From Planctomyces sp. (GTDB taxonomy: Bacteria; Planctomycetota; Planctomycetia; Planctomycetales; Planctomycetaceae), in the NCBI GenBank assembly GCA_005809115.1, contig SYLK01000931.1, positions 1 through 6,261 on the forward strand: a DNA stretch of 6,261 nt. The letters are read 5' to 3'. Below the pieces are notes generated by a model. It searched no databases, was not told where the DNA came from, and was given only the letters and a program-made list of their open reading frames with translations. The position numbers were made by a program, and so were the translations under genes. Shown one piece after another: positions 1-5,952 of this stretch. How positions within the stretch are numbered: position 1 is the first letter of the stretch; each line of letters starts with the position of its first letter.

Positions 1-1083
1 ACGGTCATCCGCCGCCTCGGACAGCAGGCGCAGTACGGGTTCGAAGGACTCGTACGGATGATACAGCAGCAGGTCACGGGACTTCATCGCATCGAAGATC
101 GATTCCGCCGGTGCGATCTGGGCCGTGTTGCAGGGCGTCCAGGCGGGATAGAGGTGCGCATCGTATCCGGCAAGGTCCGCCAGCTGCGTCAGGTCGCTCA
201 GTCCCACCGGGCCGGGTACCAGATAGATGTCTCGCTCCCCCGTCCGCAGCAGTGATTTCAGGAAGTCGAGCAGAGGGCGGGTGACCTGATCTGAAAGTTC
301 CAGTCTGGTGCAGAAACTGTCCTTGCGATCATCCAGGACGTCTTCGATCTCGGCCAGCAGATCGGCACCGTCTTCATCGCTGACGGTCAGATCCGCGTTG
401 CGTGTGATGCGGAACGGCACTGTGGCCAGCACTTCTTCACCGGGGAAAAATCGCTCCGCCATCATGCTGATGACGTCTTCCGTCAGAATGAATTCATACC
501 CGCCTTCGGACGGCAGGTTGATGTACCGGACGTCAAACCGGCCAAACGGAATGACACCGAATCGAAACGGATCGTTCCCGGCGGCGTTTTTCAGCTGCAC
601 CGCGACGTTCAGTGTGCGGCCGAACAGGAGCGGAAACCTCGCGGGATCGTGCACTGCGATGGGCGTCAGAACGGCCTGAATCTGCTCCTGAAACACGGTT
701 TCCACCATCCCCGTCTGGCGCTCGTTCAGCTCGTGCGGGCGACGTCGGCGAATGCCGATTTCGGCCAGATGGGGTTCCAGCTGAGACAGATAAATGCGAT
801 GCTGTTCGGAGACCATTCGCTGCGTGCGTCGCGTCACCGCCGTCAGCTGTTCCAGCGCGGTCATGCCGGACGGATCCACTTCGGATTCGCCCAGTCGCAC
901 CGAAGTGAGCAGGCTGCCGACCCGCACCATAAAGAACTCATCCAGATTCGATGCCGTGATCGCAAGGAATCGGATCCGTTCCAGCAGCGGGACCGACAGG
1001 TCGCACGCTTCGTCCAGAACCCGCTGATTGAATTCCAGCCAGCTGAGTTCGCGATTGAAAAACTCGGAGACGTTATCTGTCAT
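1..1083 (-). CDS. ppk1: Polyphosphate kinase 1, N-terminal half (3' end outside window)
   Basis: Ppk1 reversibly transfers the gamma-phosphate of ATP onto a growing inorganic polyphosphate chain. Reading from the ATG at 1083, the frame stays open for 361 codons to the window edge, about half of the family's usual length of roughly 700 residues. The N-terminal domain is unmistakable: FFNRELSWLEFNQRVLDEA at residues 8-26, then PLLERIRFLAI and SNLDEFFMVRVG at about 33-56. In the known family, the Asn of this last motif (N46 here) contacts the ATP base. The head domain follows (HDPARFPLLFGRTLNVAVQL, 145-164), and the start of the first catalytic C-terminal domain is visible as DLLLYHPYESFEPVLRLL (337-354). 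The phospho-accepting histidines lie beyond the window, so activity cannot be judged. It lies 54 bases downstream of the exopolyphosphatase gene and is probably in the same transcript. The ribosome site is weak (GGAAC about 10 bases upstream). Confidence 0.96.
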   Translation of the reverse strand, partial: MTDNVSEFFNRELSWLEFNQRVLDEACDLSVPLLERIRFLAITASNLDEFFMVRVGSLLTSVRLGESEVDPSGMTALEQLTAVTRRTQRMVSEQHRIYLSQLEPHLAEIGIRRRRPHELNERQTGMVETVFQEQIQAVLTPIAVHDPARFPLLFGRTLNVAVQLKNAAGNDPFRFGVIPFGRFDVRYINLPSEGGYEFILTEDVISMMAERFFPGEEVLATVPFRITRNADLTVSDEDGADLLAEIEDVLDDRKDSFCTRLELSDQVTRPLLDFLKSLLRTGERDIYLVPGPVGLSDLTQLADLAGYDAHLYPAWTPCNTAQIAPAESIFDAMKSRDLLLYHPYESFEPVLRLLSEAADDR

Positions 1084-1090
1084 TCTGCCC

Positions 1091-1108
1091 GTTCCGCAAT
1101 GTTCCGCA
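1091..1108. repeat. Short direct repeat in the ppx-ppk1 gap
   Basis: The octamer GTTCCGCA occurs twice (1091-1098 and 1101-1108), separated by two bases. It lies just ahead of the ppk1 start; read on the minus strand it gives two TGCGGAAC copies. The copy nearer the start supplies the only purine-rich stretch that could act as a ribosome site. It may be chance. Confidence 0.3.
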
Positions 1109-1137
1109 GACACGACCGGTCGCCTGAATCCACCGGG

Positions 1138-2748
1138 TTACCGGGGCGACTCGCGCAACAGGACGCTCAGTCCGAAAGTATCCTCCAGCAGAGTCGCCTG
1201 GGTTCTCAGCGCCATCTGCTCCAGCGACAGGTCGCCCGCCGGAGTTGCCACCGAGACGACCAGCCGGCCACGTTCGATCACGCACCGGATATCCCTCACA
1301 CGCTGATTCGAGGACTGATCGAGGGCGACTGCCACCCGCAGGATGCCGGCCAGCCGCGATACAATCACTCGACTATCCCGATCCATCCGCGCAAAAATCT
1401 CGTGCGTGGGTTTGGGGGCTGCCCGGCGGTGATACCGCGCGATCAGTGCCACGAGGGTGTGGTCCAGCAGATTCATGCCGAATAACTCGCTGTGCATGAT
1501 CAGGTAGAACGAGTGCTTATGATAGGCGGAGGTTCCGACGAACAGGCCGATTTCGTGCAGCAGGGCAGCCACGTACAGCAGGGTTTCACAGCGATGATCC
1601 ATCCGGTGTTCGGACTGCAGCCCGCGAAACATCTGTGTCGACAGTTCCGCCACATGCTGAGCATGAATCAGGTCGACCTGATATTTCCTCGCCAGCTCCA
1701 GTGCGGAATTCACGATCTGGTCACAGAAGTCGGGCGACCAGACCGGCGTCCGCAGCATGCCCTGCAGCAGCGCGTCACGCAGATTGAATCCCGTGACCAG
1801 CATCGTCGGACAATTCAGCATCTTCGCGGCACGCACGTTGGCCAGCAGCGCCGGGACCAGCGTCTCCGCCTGAGACAGTTCCAGATGATGCTCACGCGTA
1901 ATGCGATCGACCGACAATTTCATCAGAGTCTTTGTGAGCTGCTCCAGCTGCGACACCGGGATCCGCTGCAGCTTCGACGGCACGACCGGGCAGCCGAGCA
2001 GTTTGGCGGCCAGTCGCACGTCACCCCCCAGCGCCACGAATTCCACTTTCCGCCCCGCCGGCACGACGTCCAGCAGAGGTTCCAGCGTGCGGTCAATCTG
2101 ACCCGTCATGATGGTCTCGGCCCGACTGCGAACGGCGTGGGAATTGACCATCATCTGCTGCAGCCGCAGTGAACCCAGGCGGTATGGCCGCGAATGCAGA
2201 ATGTCCTTGCCCTGCAGCACCAGGATTTCGGTATTGCCGCCGCCGACCTCCGCCACCACCGCCACCGCATCCTTCAGCTCCGGTTCGCTTTCCAGCAAAG
2301 GACGGATACACAGGTAAGTCACACGTGCGATTTCGGCATCATCAATCACCTCCACCGCCAGACCCGTGGCAATGAAAATCCTGTCCAGAAATTCCAGACG
2401 GTTGGTTGCCTCACGCACCGCACTTGTCGCCACCACCAGGATGTGGTTCGGATCCGTCAGTTGATACTCATTCAGCTTGTTGCGATAACTCTTCAGAACG
2501 GAAATGCACTGCTGCACCGTCCGGCGATGAATCTCCCGGTCCGTAAATGTATCCTTGCCAAGGCTGACACCGCGAATCAGCTGCTCGATCACACGCACGC
2601 CGGAGGTGCCATCGGTCTCTCCAATCGCCATGCGGATGGCCGACGTTCCCAGCTCGATCACCGCCAGCGGATACGTGTGCTGTCCCCGCAGTGATTCCGC
2701 GGCTGGCTGCAGGCGATTCGCTTCACTGCCCGTATCAACGCTGGACAT
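1138..2748 (-). CDS. ppx: Exopolyphosphatase / GppA-type phosphatase with C-terminal HD domain
   Basis: Members of this family cleave terminal phosphate from polyphosphate or from pppGpp. The protein is 536 residues from ATG 2748, close to the roughly 510 of E. coli Ppx. A GTG directly before it (2751) is an alternative start adding one residue; a GGAAA stretch upstream fits either. The N-terminal actin-like (ASKHA) fold shows phosphate loop 1 as AVIELGTSAIRMAIGE (about 29-44), ATSAVREATNRLEFL (about 108-122), the catalytic-region Glu at 139 in VIDDAEIAR, and phosphate loop 2 as VAEVGGGNTEI (about 165-175). The usual GGT motif reads GGD (241-243). The C-terminal HD-type domain shows His365, LLHEIG (396-401), YHKHS (409-413) and RYH (438-440). 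Oddities: both phosphate loops carry Glu where the family usually has Asp, and the HD pair is HE. The position between a sugar kinase and ppk1 supports a polyphosphate role over a pppGpp role, but sequence alone does not decide. Confidence 0.92.
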   Translation of the reverse strand: MSSVDTGSEANRLQPAAESLRGQHTYPLAVIELGTSAIRMAIGETDGTSGVRVIEQLIRGVSLGKDTFTDREIHRRTVQQCISVLKSYRNKLNEYQLTDPNHILVVATSAVREATNRLEFLDRIFIATGLAVEVIDDAEIARVTYLCIRPLLESEPELKDAVAVVAEVGGGNTEILVLQGKDILHSRPYRLGSLRLQQMMVNSHAVRSRAETIMTGQIDRTLEPLLDVVPAGRKVEFVALGGDVRLAAKLLGCPVVPSKLQRIPVSQLEQLTKTLMKLSVDRITREHHLELSQAETLVPALLANVRAAKMLNCPTMLVTGFNLRDALLQGMLRTPVWSPDFCDQIVNSALELARKYQVDLIHAQHVAELSTQMFRGLQSEHRMDHRCETLLYVAALLHEIGLFVGTSAYHKHSFYLIMHSELFGMNLLDHTLVALIARYHRRAAPKPTHEIFARMDRDSRVIVSRLAGILRVAVALDQSSNQRVRDIRCVIERGRLVVSVATPAGDLSLEQMALRTQATLLEDTFGLSVLLRESPR

Positions 2749-2782
2749 CACCAGAATTTCCGTCGGTATTCGAAGAGTTCAC

Positions 2783-2796
2783 GAGAATCAGTTCTC
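2783..2796. repeat. Small inverted repeat between the ROK kinase and ppx genes
   Basis: Arms GAGAA and TTCTC flank a 4-base loop within the 78-base gap. The arms are short and no T-run follows on the minus strand, so it does not look like an intrinsic terminator. At most it is a weak attenuating or processing hairpin. No other signal is visible in the gap apart from a GGAAA ribosome-site candidate for ppx. Confidence 0.3.
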
Positions 2797-2826
2797 CCCG
2801 CACAGGGAAATCCGCAGACTGAGTTC

Positions 2827-3822
2827 TCATTCTGCAGGAAACACGTGCTGCCGGATGAGCGCTGCGGCCCCGGTGGCTCCGGCAAGATCACCCAGCTCAG
2901 CCGTCTTCAGCTTGTGCTGGTCAACCAGTGACGGCAGCGCATTGCGACGAATTCCTTCCCTGACACCGTCGAGATACAGCCGGGGAAGCGCTTCCACCAG
3001 ACCACCGCCCAGCACGACCAGATCCGGAGCCAGAATGTTGATCAGGCTGCCGATCCCGCGTCCGACCTGTTCGGCCGCCCGACGCACGATCTGTTCCACC
3101 ACCTCATCACCCTGTTCAATGGCCGCCGCCAGCGTGGAACTGCGGATCCGGCTCAGATCCGTCCCCGCCAGAGCCCGCAGGTGGGGGGCCTGACCTCGGT
3201 ACACCGCTTTGGCCGCCTCGGCGGAAATCGCCAGCCGACTGGCCAGTCCCTCCAGTGTTCCCGCTGGTCCTGCCCCCGCTGTACCGCCTTCGGTCGCCAT
3301 CTGCAGGAAGCCGACTTCCATACAGGACGACCGCGTGCCCCGGAGAATCCGGCCCTCATACACAAATCCGCCGCCGATCCCTGTGCCCGGAAAGACTCCC
3401 AGAACGGACCGCTGTCCCTGCGCCACGCCGGCGCTGTATTCCCCGAAAACGCCGGCGTCGACGTCATTGCAGATCACTGCAGGACACTTGAATCGCTTCG
3501 CCAGATACTCCTGCAGCGGCACGTTCTTCCAGCCCAGATTCGGGGCTTCCAGAATAATGCCCTTCTGCAGATCCAGCGGTCCCGGACACCCCGCCCCGAC
3601 TCCCGCCAGCTGATCGACCGTGACTCCCGATTCCGCCAGAGCCAGCTCGATCGTTTCCGCCAGCCGGTCCAGCCCGACGCTGCCACCACCACTCGATCGC
3701 GTCTTGCGACGCTTCTTTCCCAGCACTCTGAGATCCTGATCAAACACGACTGCCATCATCTTCGTGCCGCCGAGATCAAAGCCGACCCACGCACGTTTCC
3801 CCGCCTCAGCTTCCTCGGCCAT
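2827..3822 (-). CDS. ROK-family sugar kinase (glucokinase-like) lacking the zinc-site residues
   Basis: ROK kinases phosphorylate glucose or related sugars, usually with ATP, in the cytoplasm. From ATG 3822 the protein has 331 residues, normal for the family. This start is chosen because AGGAG lies 8 bases upstream and the phosphate loop VGFDLGGTK (13-21) then sits near the N-terminus; a GTG at 3870 would add 16 residues but lacks a good ribosome site. Visible motifs are GAGCPGPLD (77-84), the catalytic-base region ICNDVDAGVFGEY (117-129, Asp120), the phosphate loop FPGTGIGGGFV (144-154) and the adenosine-side loop LVVLGGGLVEALP (268-280). Odd: the family signature ExGH reads EVGF (169-172), and the CGCGxxGC zinc loop reads AGAGPAGT (182-189), so the His and all three Cys are gone while LEGLASR follows normally. 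Glucose is the likeliest substrate, but this cannot be proved from sequence and the sugar site may be altered. It heads the run into ppx and ppk1. Confidence 0.9.
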   Translation of the reverse strand: MAEEAEAGKRAWVGFDLGGTKMMAVVFDQDLRVLGKKRRKTRSSGGGSVGLDRLAETIELALAESGVTVDQLAGVGAGCPGPLDLQKGIILEAPNLGWKNVPLQEYLAKRFKCPAVICNDVDAGVFGEYSAGVAQGQRSVLGVFPGTGIGGGFVYEGRILRGTRSSCMEVGFLQMATEGGTAGAGPAGTLEGLASRLAISAEAAKAVYRGQAPHLRALAGTDLSRIRSSTLAAAIEQGDEVVEQIVRRAAEQVGRGIGSLINILAPDLVVLGGGLVEALPRLYLDGVREGIRRNALPSLVDQHKLKTAELGDLAGATGAAALIRQHVFPAE

Positions 3823-3830
3823 ACCTGTGG

Positions 3831-3835
3831 CTCCT
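3831..3835 (-). promoter_or_regulatory. Ribosome binding site of the ROK kinase gene
   Basis: AGGAG on the minus strand ends 8 bases before ATG 3822. It is the strongest Shine-Dalgarno match I see in the window and decides the start against the upstream GTG at 3870. Confidence 0.75.
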
Positions 3836-3880
3836 GTTCTCACCCGCACTGACTGATTCCCCGAGGACACCGCGCCTGAC

Positions 3881-3896
3881 CCGGTGGTCCGGTGGT
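3881..3896. repeat. Tandem repeat, two perfect copies of an octamer
   Basis: CCGGTGGT is repeated head to tail at 3881-3888 and 3889-3896, upstream of the ROK kinase start. Two adjacent copies on one DNA face could be a regulator site, but an octamer duplication in GC-rich sequence may also be chance slippage. Confidence 0.4.
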
Positions 3897-3970
3897 GCGC
3901 CGGGATAAAAAAATTCCCGCCGTTCCGGCCTTCACAGATTTGACTCGCAGCCTCCCATGTTCGAGAGTGC

Positions 3971-3985
3971 GTCGCGGAACGCGAC
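3971..3985. promoter_or_regulatory. Perfect dyad, candidate operator
   Basis: Arms GTCGCG and CGCGAC form a perfect 6-bp inverted repeat around GAA. It lies 70 bases before the OsmC start and about 150 bases before the ROK kinase start, where a dimeric regulator could control either gene. No regulator gene is in the window, and GC-rich palindromes of this size arise by chance. Confidence 0.35.
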
Positions 3986-4054
3986 CTGAAAGGTTATCAG
4001 GCAGCTTTCTGTTTTTGAACTGCACCCAGGTCTCTCGCGCCGGAACTGATTTCC

Positions 4055-4564
4055 ATGGACGCCCTGCAGCTCAGGAGTCGCCAGGCTCCGCTCAAGGAAC
4101 TTTACCAGAAGGATCCTGCTCAGGCCCGACTCACCATGCGGGCTGAGGCCGTTGTCGATTTCAGCCGACTGACCTGCCGGCAGGTCCTGCCGACCAGTGA
4201 TCCCGCACCGGAGGCCGGCCTGCACCCCATGGCCGGCGGCGCAGAGCAATCCGCCTGCGCCGGTGAACTGCTCCTGCAGTCCCTGACAGCCTGCGCCGGT
4301 GTGACGCTGGCCGCCGTAAAGACCGCCATGGGACTGGAGATTGAACACGCTCGCATCGTGGCATCCGGCACGATGGATTTTCGCGGAACCCTGGGCATCA
4401 GTCGCGATGTTCCTGTGGGATTGTCGGACATTCAGCTGGAGTTTCAACTGAAGTCCGCTGCGTCCCCCGAACAGCTGGACAAACTGATTCAGGTCACCGA
4501 ACGCTGCTGTGTGGTGCTGCAGACACTCCGAAACAGCGTGCCCATCACGTCACGGCGACTCTGA
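4055..4564 (+). CDS. OsmC/Ohr-family protein (thiol-dependent peroxide-defence type)
   Basis: OsmC/Ohr proteins reduce organic or inorganic peroxides with a pair of reactive cysteines in the cytoplasm; this branch is less well characterised. The product has 169 residues, somewhat longer than the usual 140 or so because of an N-terminal extension of about 25. The family core is clear: AGELLLQSLTACAGVTLAAV (69-88) carries the first reactive Cys at 80, and ERCCVVLQTLRNSVP (149-163) carries the second at 151. Between them lies MDFRGTLGISRDVPVGLSDI (107-126), a stretch I associate with the OsmC-like branch and not with Ohr. Cys152 is an extra, adjacent cysteine. It starts at ATG 4055, with GGAAC about 9 bases upstream. 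The gene is a lone plus-strand gene, divergent from the ROK kinase and convergent with the prepilin peptidase, so it is probably a single-gene transcript. Substrate and true activity remain unknown. Confidence 0.9.
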   Translation: MDALQLRSRQAPLKELYQKDPAQARLTMRAEAVVDFSRLTCRQVLPTSDPAPEAGLHPMAGGAEQSACAGELLLQSLTACAGVTLAAVKTAMGLEIEHARIVASGTMDFRGTLGISRDVPVGLSDIQLEFQLKSAASPEQLDKLIQVTERCCVVLQTLRNSVPITSRRL

Positions 4565-4635
4565 ACACGGACGGAATTGGTGCGGGGGGTGCTCGTCTCG
4601 AAATATCAACTCGCAGAACAGCCCGGTGAGCCCGG
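4565..4635. other. Convergent gap between the osmC-like and prepilin peptidase genes
   Basis: Two genes end tail to tail across 71 bases. I see no strong hairpin with a T-run on either strand. The right end holds imperfect copies of CCCGGT spaced about 10 bases (4622-4636). Termination may be Rho-dependent or use a structure I did not recognise. Confidence 0.4.
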
Positions 4636-5952
4636 TCAGTCCGGCCGGCCCTGTCGCCACTGATAACCGTTCCCCAGTCCTCGCCCGGATCGACACCCGG
4701 GCCACAGGGGACGCGGCCACTGGCAAGTCTGCTCGTCCGGACGCTCACCGTTGAAAAACGTCAGGTGATCCGCTGAAGTCCAGCAATCCGTTGCGGGCTG
4801 ACCGGTGTCATGCAGCGGGATGCCCATCAGACGCTTGATCAGCTGCACGAGCTGCAGGCTCAGAATCAGCGCCGCCAGCAGGAACAGTCCCACGCAGATC
4901 AGCAAGGGCCCCATGTCAAACACACGCTTCGCCACGGGCCAGGAATGTCGCCACGAGAGCAGCAGCAGCACCGTGCCCAGACTGAGCCAGGGTCCATACG
5001 GAATTTCGCGATCCCGTCTGGCCAGCCAGGAAAACAGCGCCGAAGCCACCGCCAGCAGTGGCGCGACAAAGAACACAATCACCACCGGCTGCCATCCAAT
5101 GACGCTGCCCACCATCGCCATCAGAACGACGTCTCCGAATCCCATGGCTTCCTGGCGGAGCACCCAGTATCCCACCAGACGCACCGTCCACACGATTCCG
5201 CCACCGACAATCAGGCCCGCCAGACTGACCAGTATCGCGTGCAGCCGGGGATTTGCTGCGGCGAACTCGACACTGCTGCCCGGAAACAGCAGCGGCTGCA
5301 GCCACCCCGGGAACGATGGTCTCAGCACCTGAGCCACGCTGTAGTCCTGAAACCACAGCGGAACCAGATACAATTGTCCGGCTGCCGCCGCAGACACCAG
5401 CGCCAGGATCATCACCGGCACCGTGCAGCCATCGGGAATAATCCGCAGGTCAAAGTCGATGAACGTGGCAACGATCAGACCGCAGATCATGGCCATATGG
5501 AGCGCATAACGCAGGTGCAGCCACACCGGAACATCCCACAGCCCGGTAATGGTCTGCGGGCCCATCACATCGTAGAGGCCACTCGTCTCAATGCTCTGAC
5601 TCGACTTCCAGCTCGACTCCAGCGGCATTTCCTGCCAGTACACCAGGACAAACAGTGCCGCGGTCATGAGTTCAATCAAAGGGTATCGGACGGAAATGGG
5701 CTGACGGCACTGGCGGCATCGGCCCCGCAGCAGCAGCAGCCAGCCCAGCAGCGGCAGATTGTCGTGCCAGAGGATGGCCGAGGAGCAGCGGGGACAGCCG
5801 GAGCCATGACTGTTCAGGGACTTCAGCTGATCCCACAGGCGGACACGTGACGGAAAGCGATGAATGCAGACGTTCAGAAAGCTCCCGAAGCAGCTCCCCA
5901 GAATGAACAGACACGTCAGGATGAACGGCCGTGGCAGATCAAACATGCTCAC
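4636..5952 (-). CDS. pilD: Type IV prepilin peptidase / N-methyltransferase (A24 family), long form
   Basis: This inner-membrane aspartic protease removes the leader of type IV pilins and type II secretion pseudopilins, and the N-terminal part methylates the new end. The product has 438 residues against about 250-290 in typical PilD. The methylase part shows GSCFGSFLNVCIHRFP (19-34) and a zinc site of two CxxC pairs (Cys53/56 and Cys79/82) leading to PISVRYPLIEL (85-95). The peptidase shows its two catalytic Asp: D166 in FIDFDLRIIPD (164-174) and D274 in GFGD (271-274). About eight hydrophobic segments are visible. Extra length comes from a polar insert at about 108-145, a long stretch between the two Asp (about 195-240) and a hydrophilic tail of about 60 residues from 378. 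The Lys usual after GxGD is Val276. The start is GTG 5952, overlapping the shikimate kinase stop as GTGA; ATG 5946 is the alternative. No pilin gene is nearby. Confidence 0.92.
   Translation of the reverse strand: MSMFDLPRPFILTCLFILGSCFGSFLNVCIHRFPSRVRLWDQLKSLNSHGSGCPRCSSAILWHDNLPLLGWLLLLRGRCRQCRQPISVRYPLIELMTAALFVLVYWQEMPLESSWKSSQSIETSGLYDVMGPQTITGLWDVPVWLHLRYALHMAMICGLIVATFIDFDLRIIPDGCTVPVMILALVSAAAAGQLYLVPLWFQDYSVAQVLRPSFPGWLQPLLFPGSSVEFAAANPRLHAILVSLAGLIVGGGIVWTVRLVGYWVLRQEAMGFGDVVLMAMVGSVIGWQPVVIVFFVAPLLAVASALFSWLARRDREIPYGPWLSLGTVLLLLSWRHSWPVAKRVFDMGPLLICVGLFLLAALILSLQLVQLIKRLMGIPLHDTGQPATDCWTSADHLTFFNGERPDEQTCQWPRPLWPGCRSGRGLGNGYQWRQGRPD

Larger units (their letters stand above)
3823..4054. 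promoter_or_regulatory. Divergent intergenic region between the ROK kinase and osmC-like genes
   Basis: These 232 bases separate two outward-facing genes, so both promoters should lie here. No convincing paired -35/-10 boxes were found. A TTGACT at 3940-3945 on the plus strand could be a -35 box for the OsmC gene, but no good -10 sits 16-18 bases downstream. The region holds a perfect dyad, a tandem octamer repeat and a seven-A tract (3907-3913) flanked by CGGGA (3901-3905) and TCCCG (3915-3919). A GGAAC about 9 bases before ATG 4055 is the likely OsmC ribosome site. Confidence 0.5.

Noticed and set aside
649..1485. A 278-codon plus-strand open frame across the ppk1 start and ppx end
   Set aside because: It spans two real minus-strand genes and their gap, and shows no family motifs.
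1492..2172. A 226-codon plus-strand open frame opposite ppx
   Set aside because: It has low-complexity Gln/Arg/His composition and is fully explained by the codon pattern of the real ppx gene on the other strand.
2827..3822. Direct assignment as polyphosphate glucokinase (PpgK)
   Set aside because: The neighbours tempt this call, but PpgK proteins are shorter (about 265 residues) and keep the ExGH His, which is absent here. It is kept only as a hypothesis.
3823..3870. N-terminal extension of the ROK kinase to GTG 3870
   Set aside because: There is no ribosome site before the GTG, the added 16 residues are unstructured, and AGGAG sits at ideal spacing before ATG 3822.
3932..4447. A 171-codon minus-strand open frame across the divergent region and the OsmC gene
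   Set aside because: It shows no recognisable motif, and it would overlap the clear OsmC gene over most of its length.
4565..4635. Intrinsic bidirectional terminator between the convergent genes
   Set aside because: There are GC-rich CCGG repeats but no stable stem followed by a T-run on either strand.
4810..5850. A 346-codon plus-strand open frame opposite the prepilin peptidase gene
   Set aside because: Its translation is Gln/His/Arg-rich with no fold-like pattern, and the opposite strand encodes an intact peptidase with all catalytic motifs. It is a GC-driven antisense frame.
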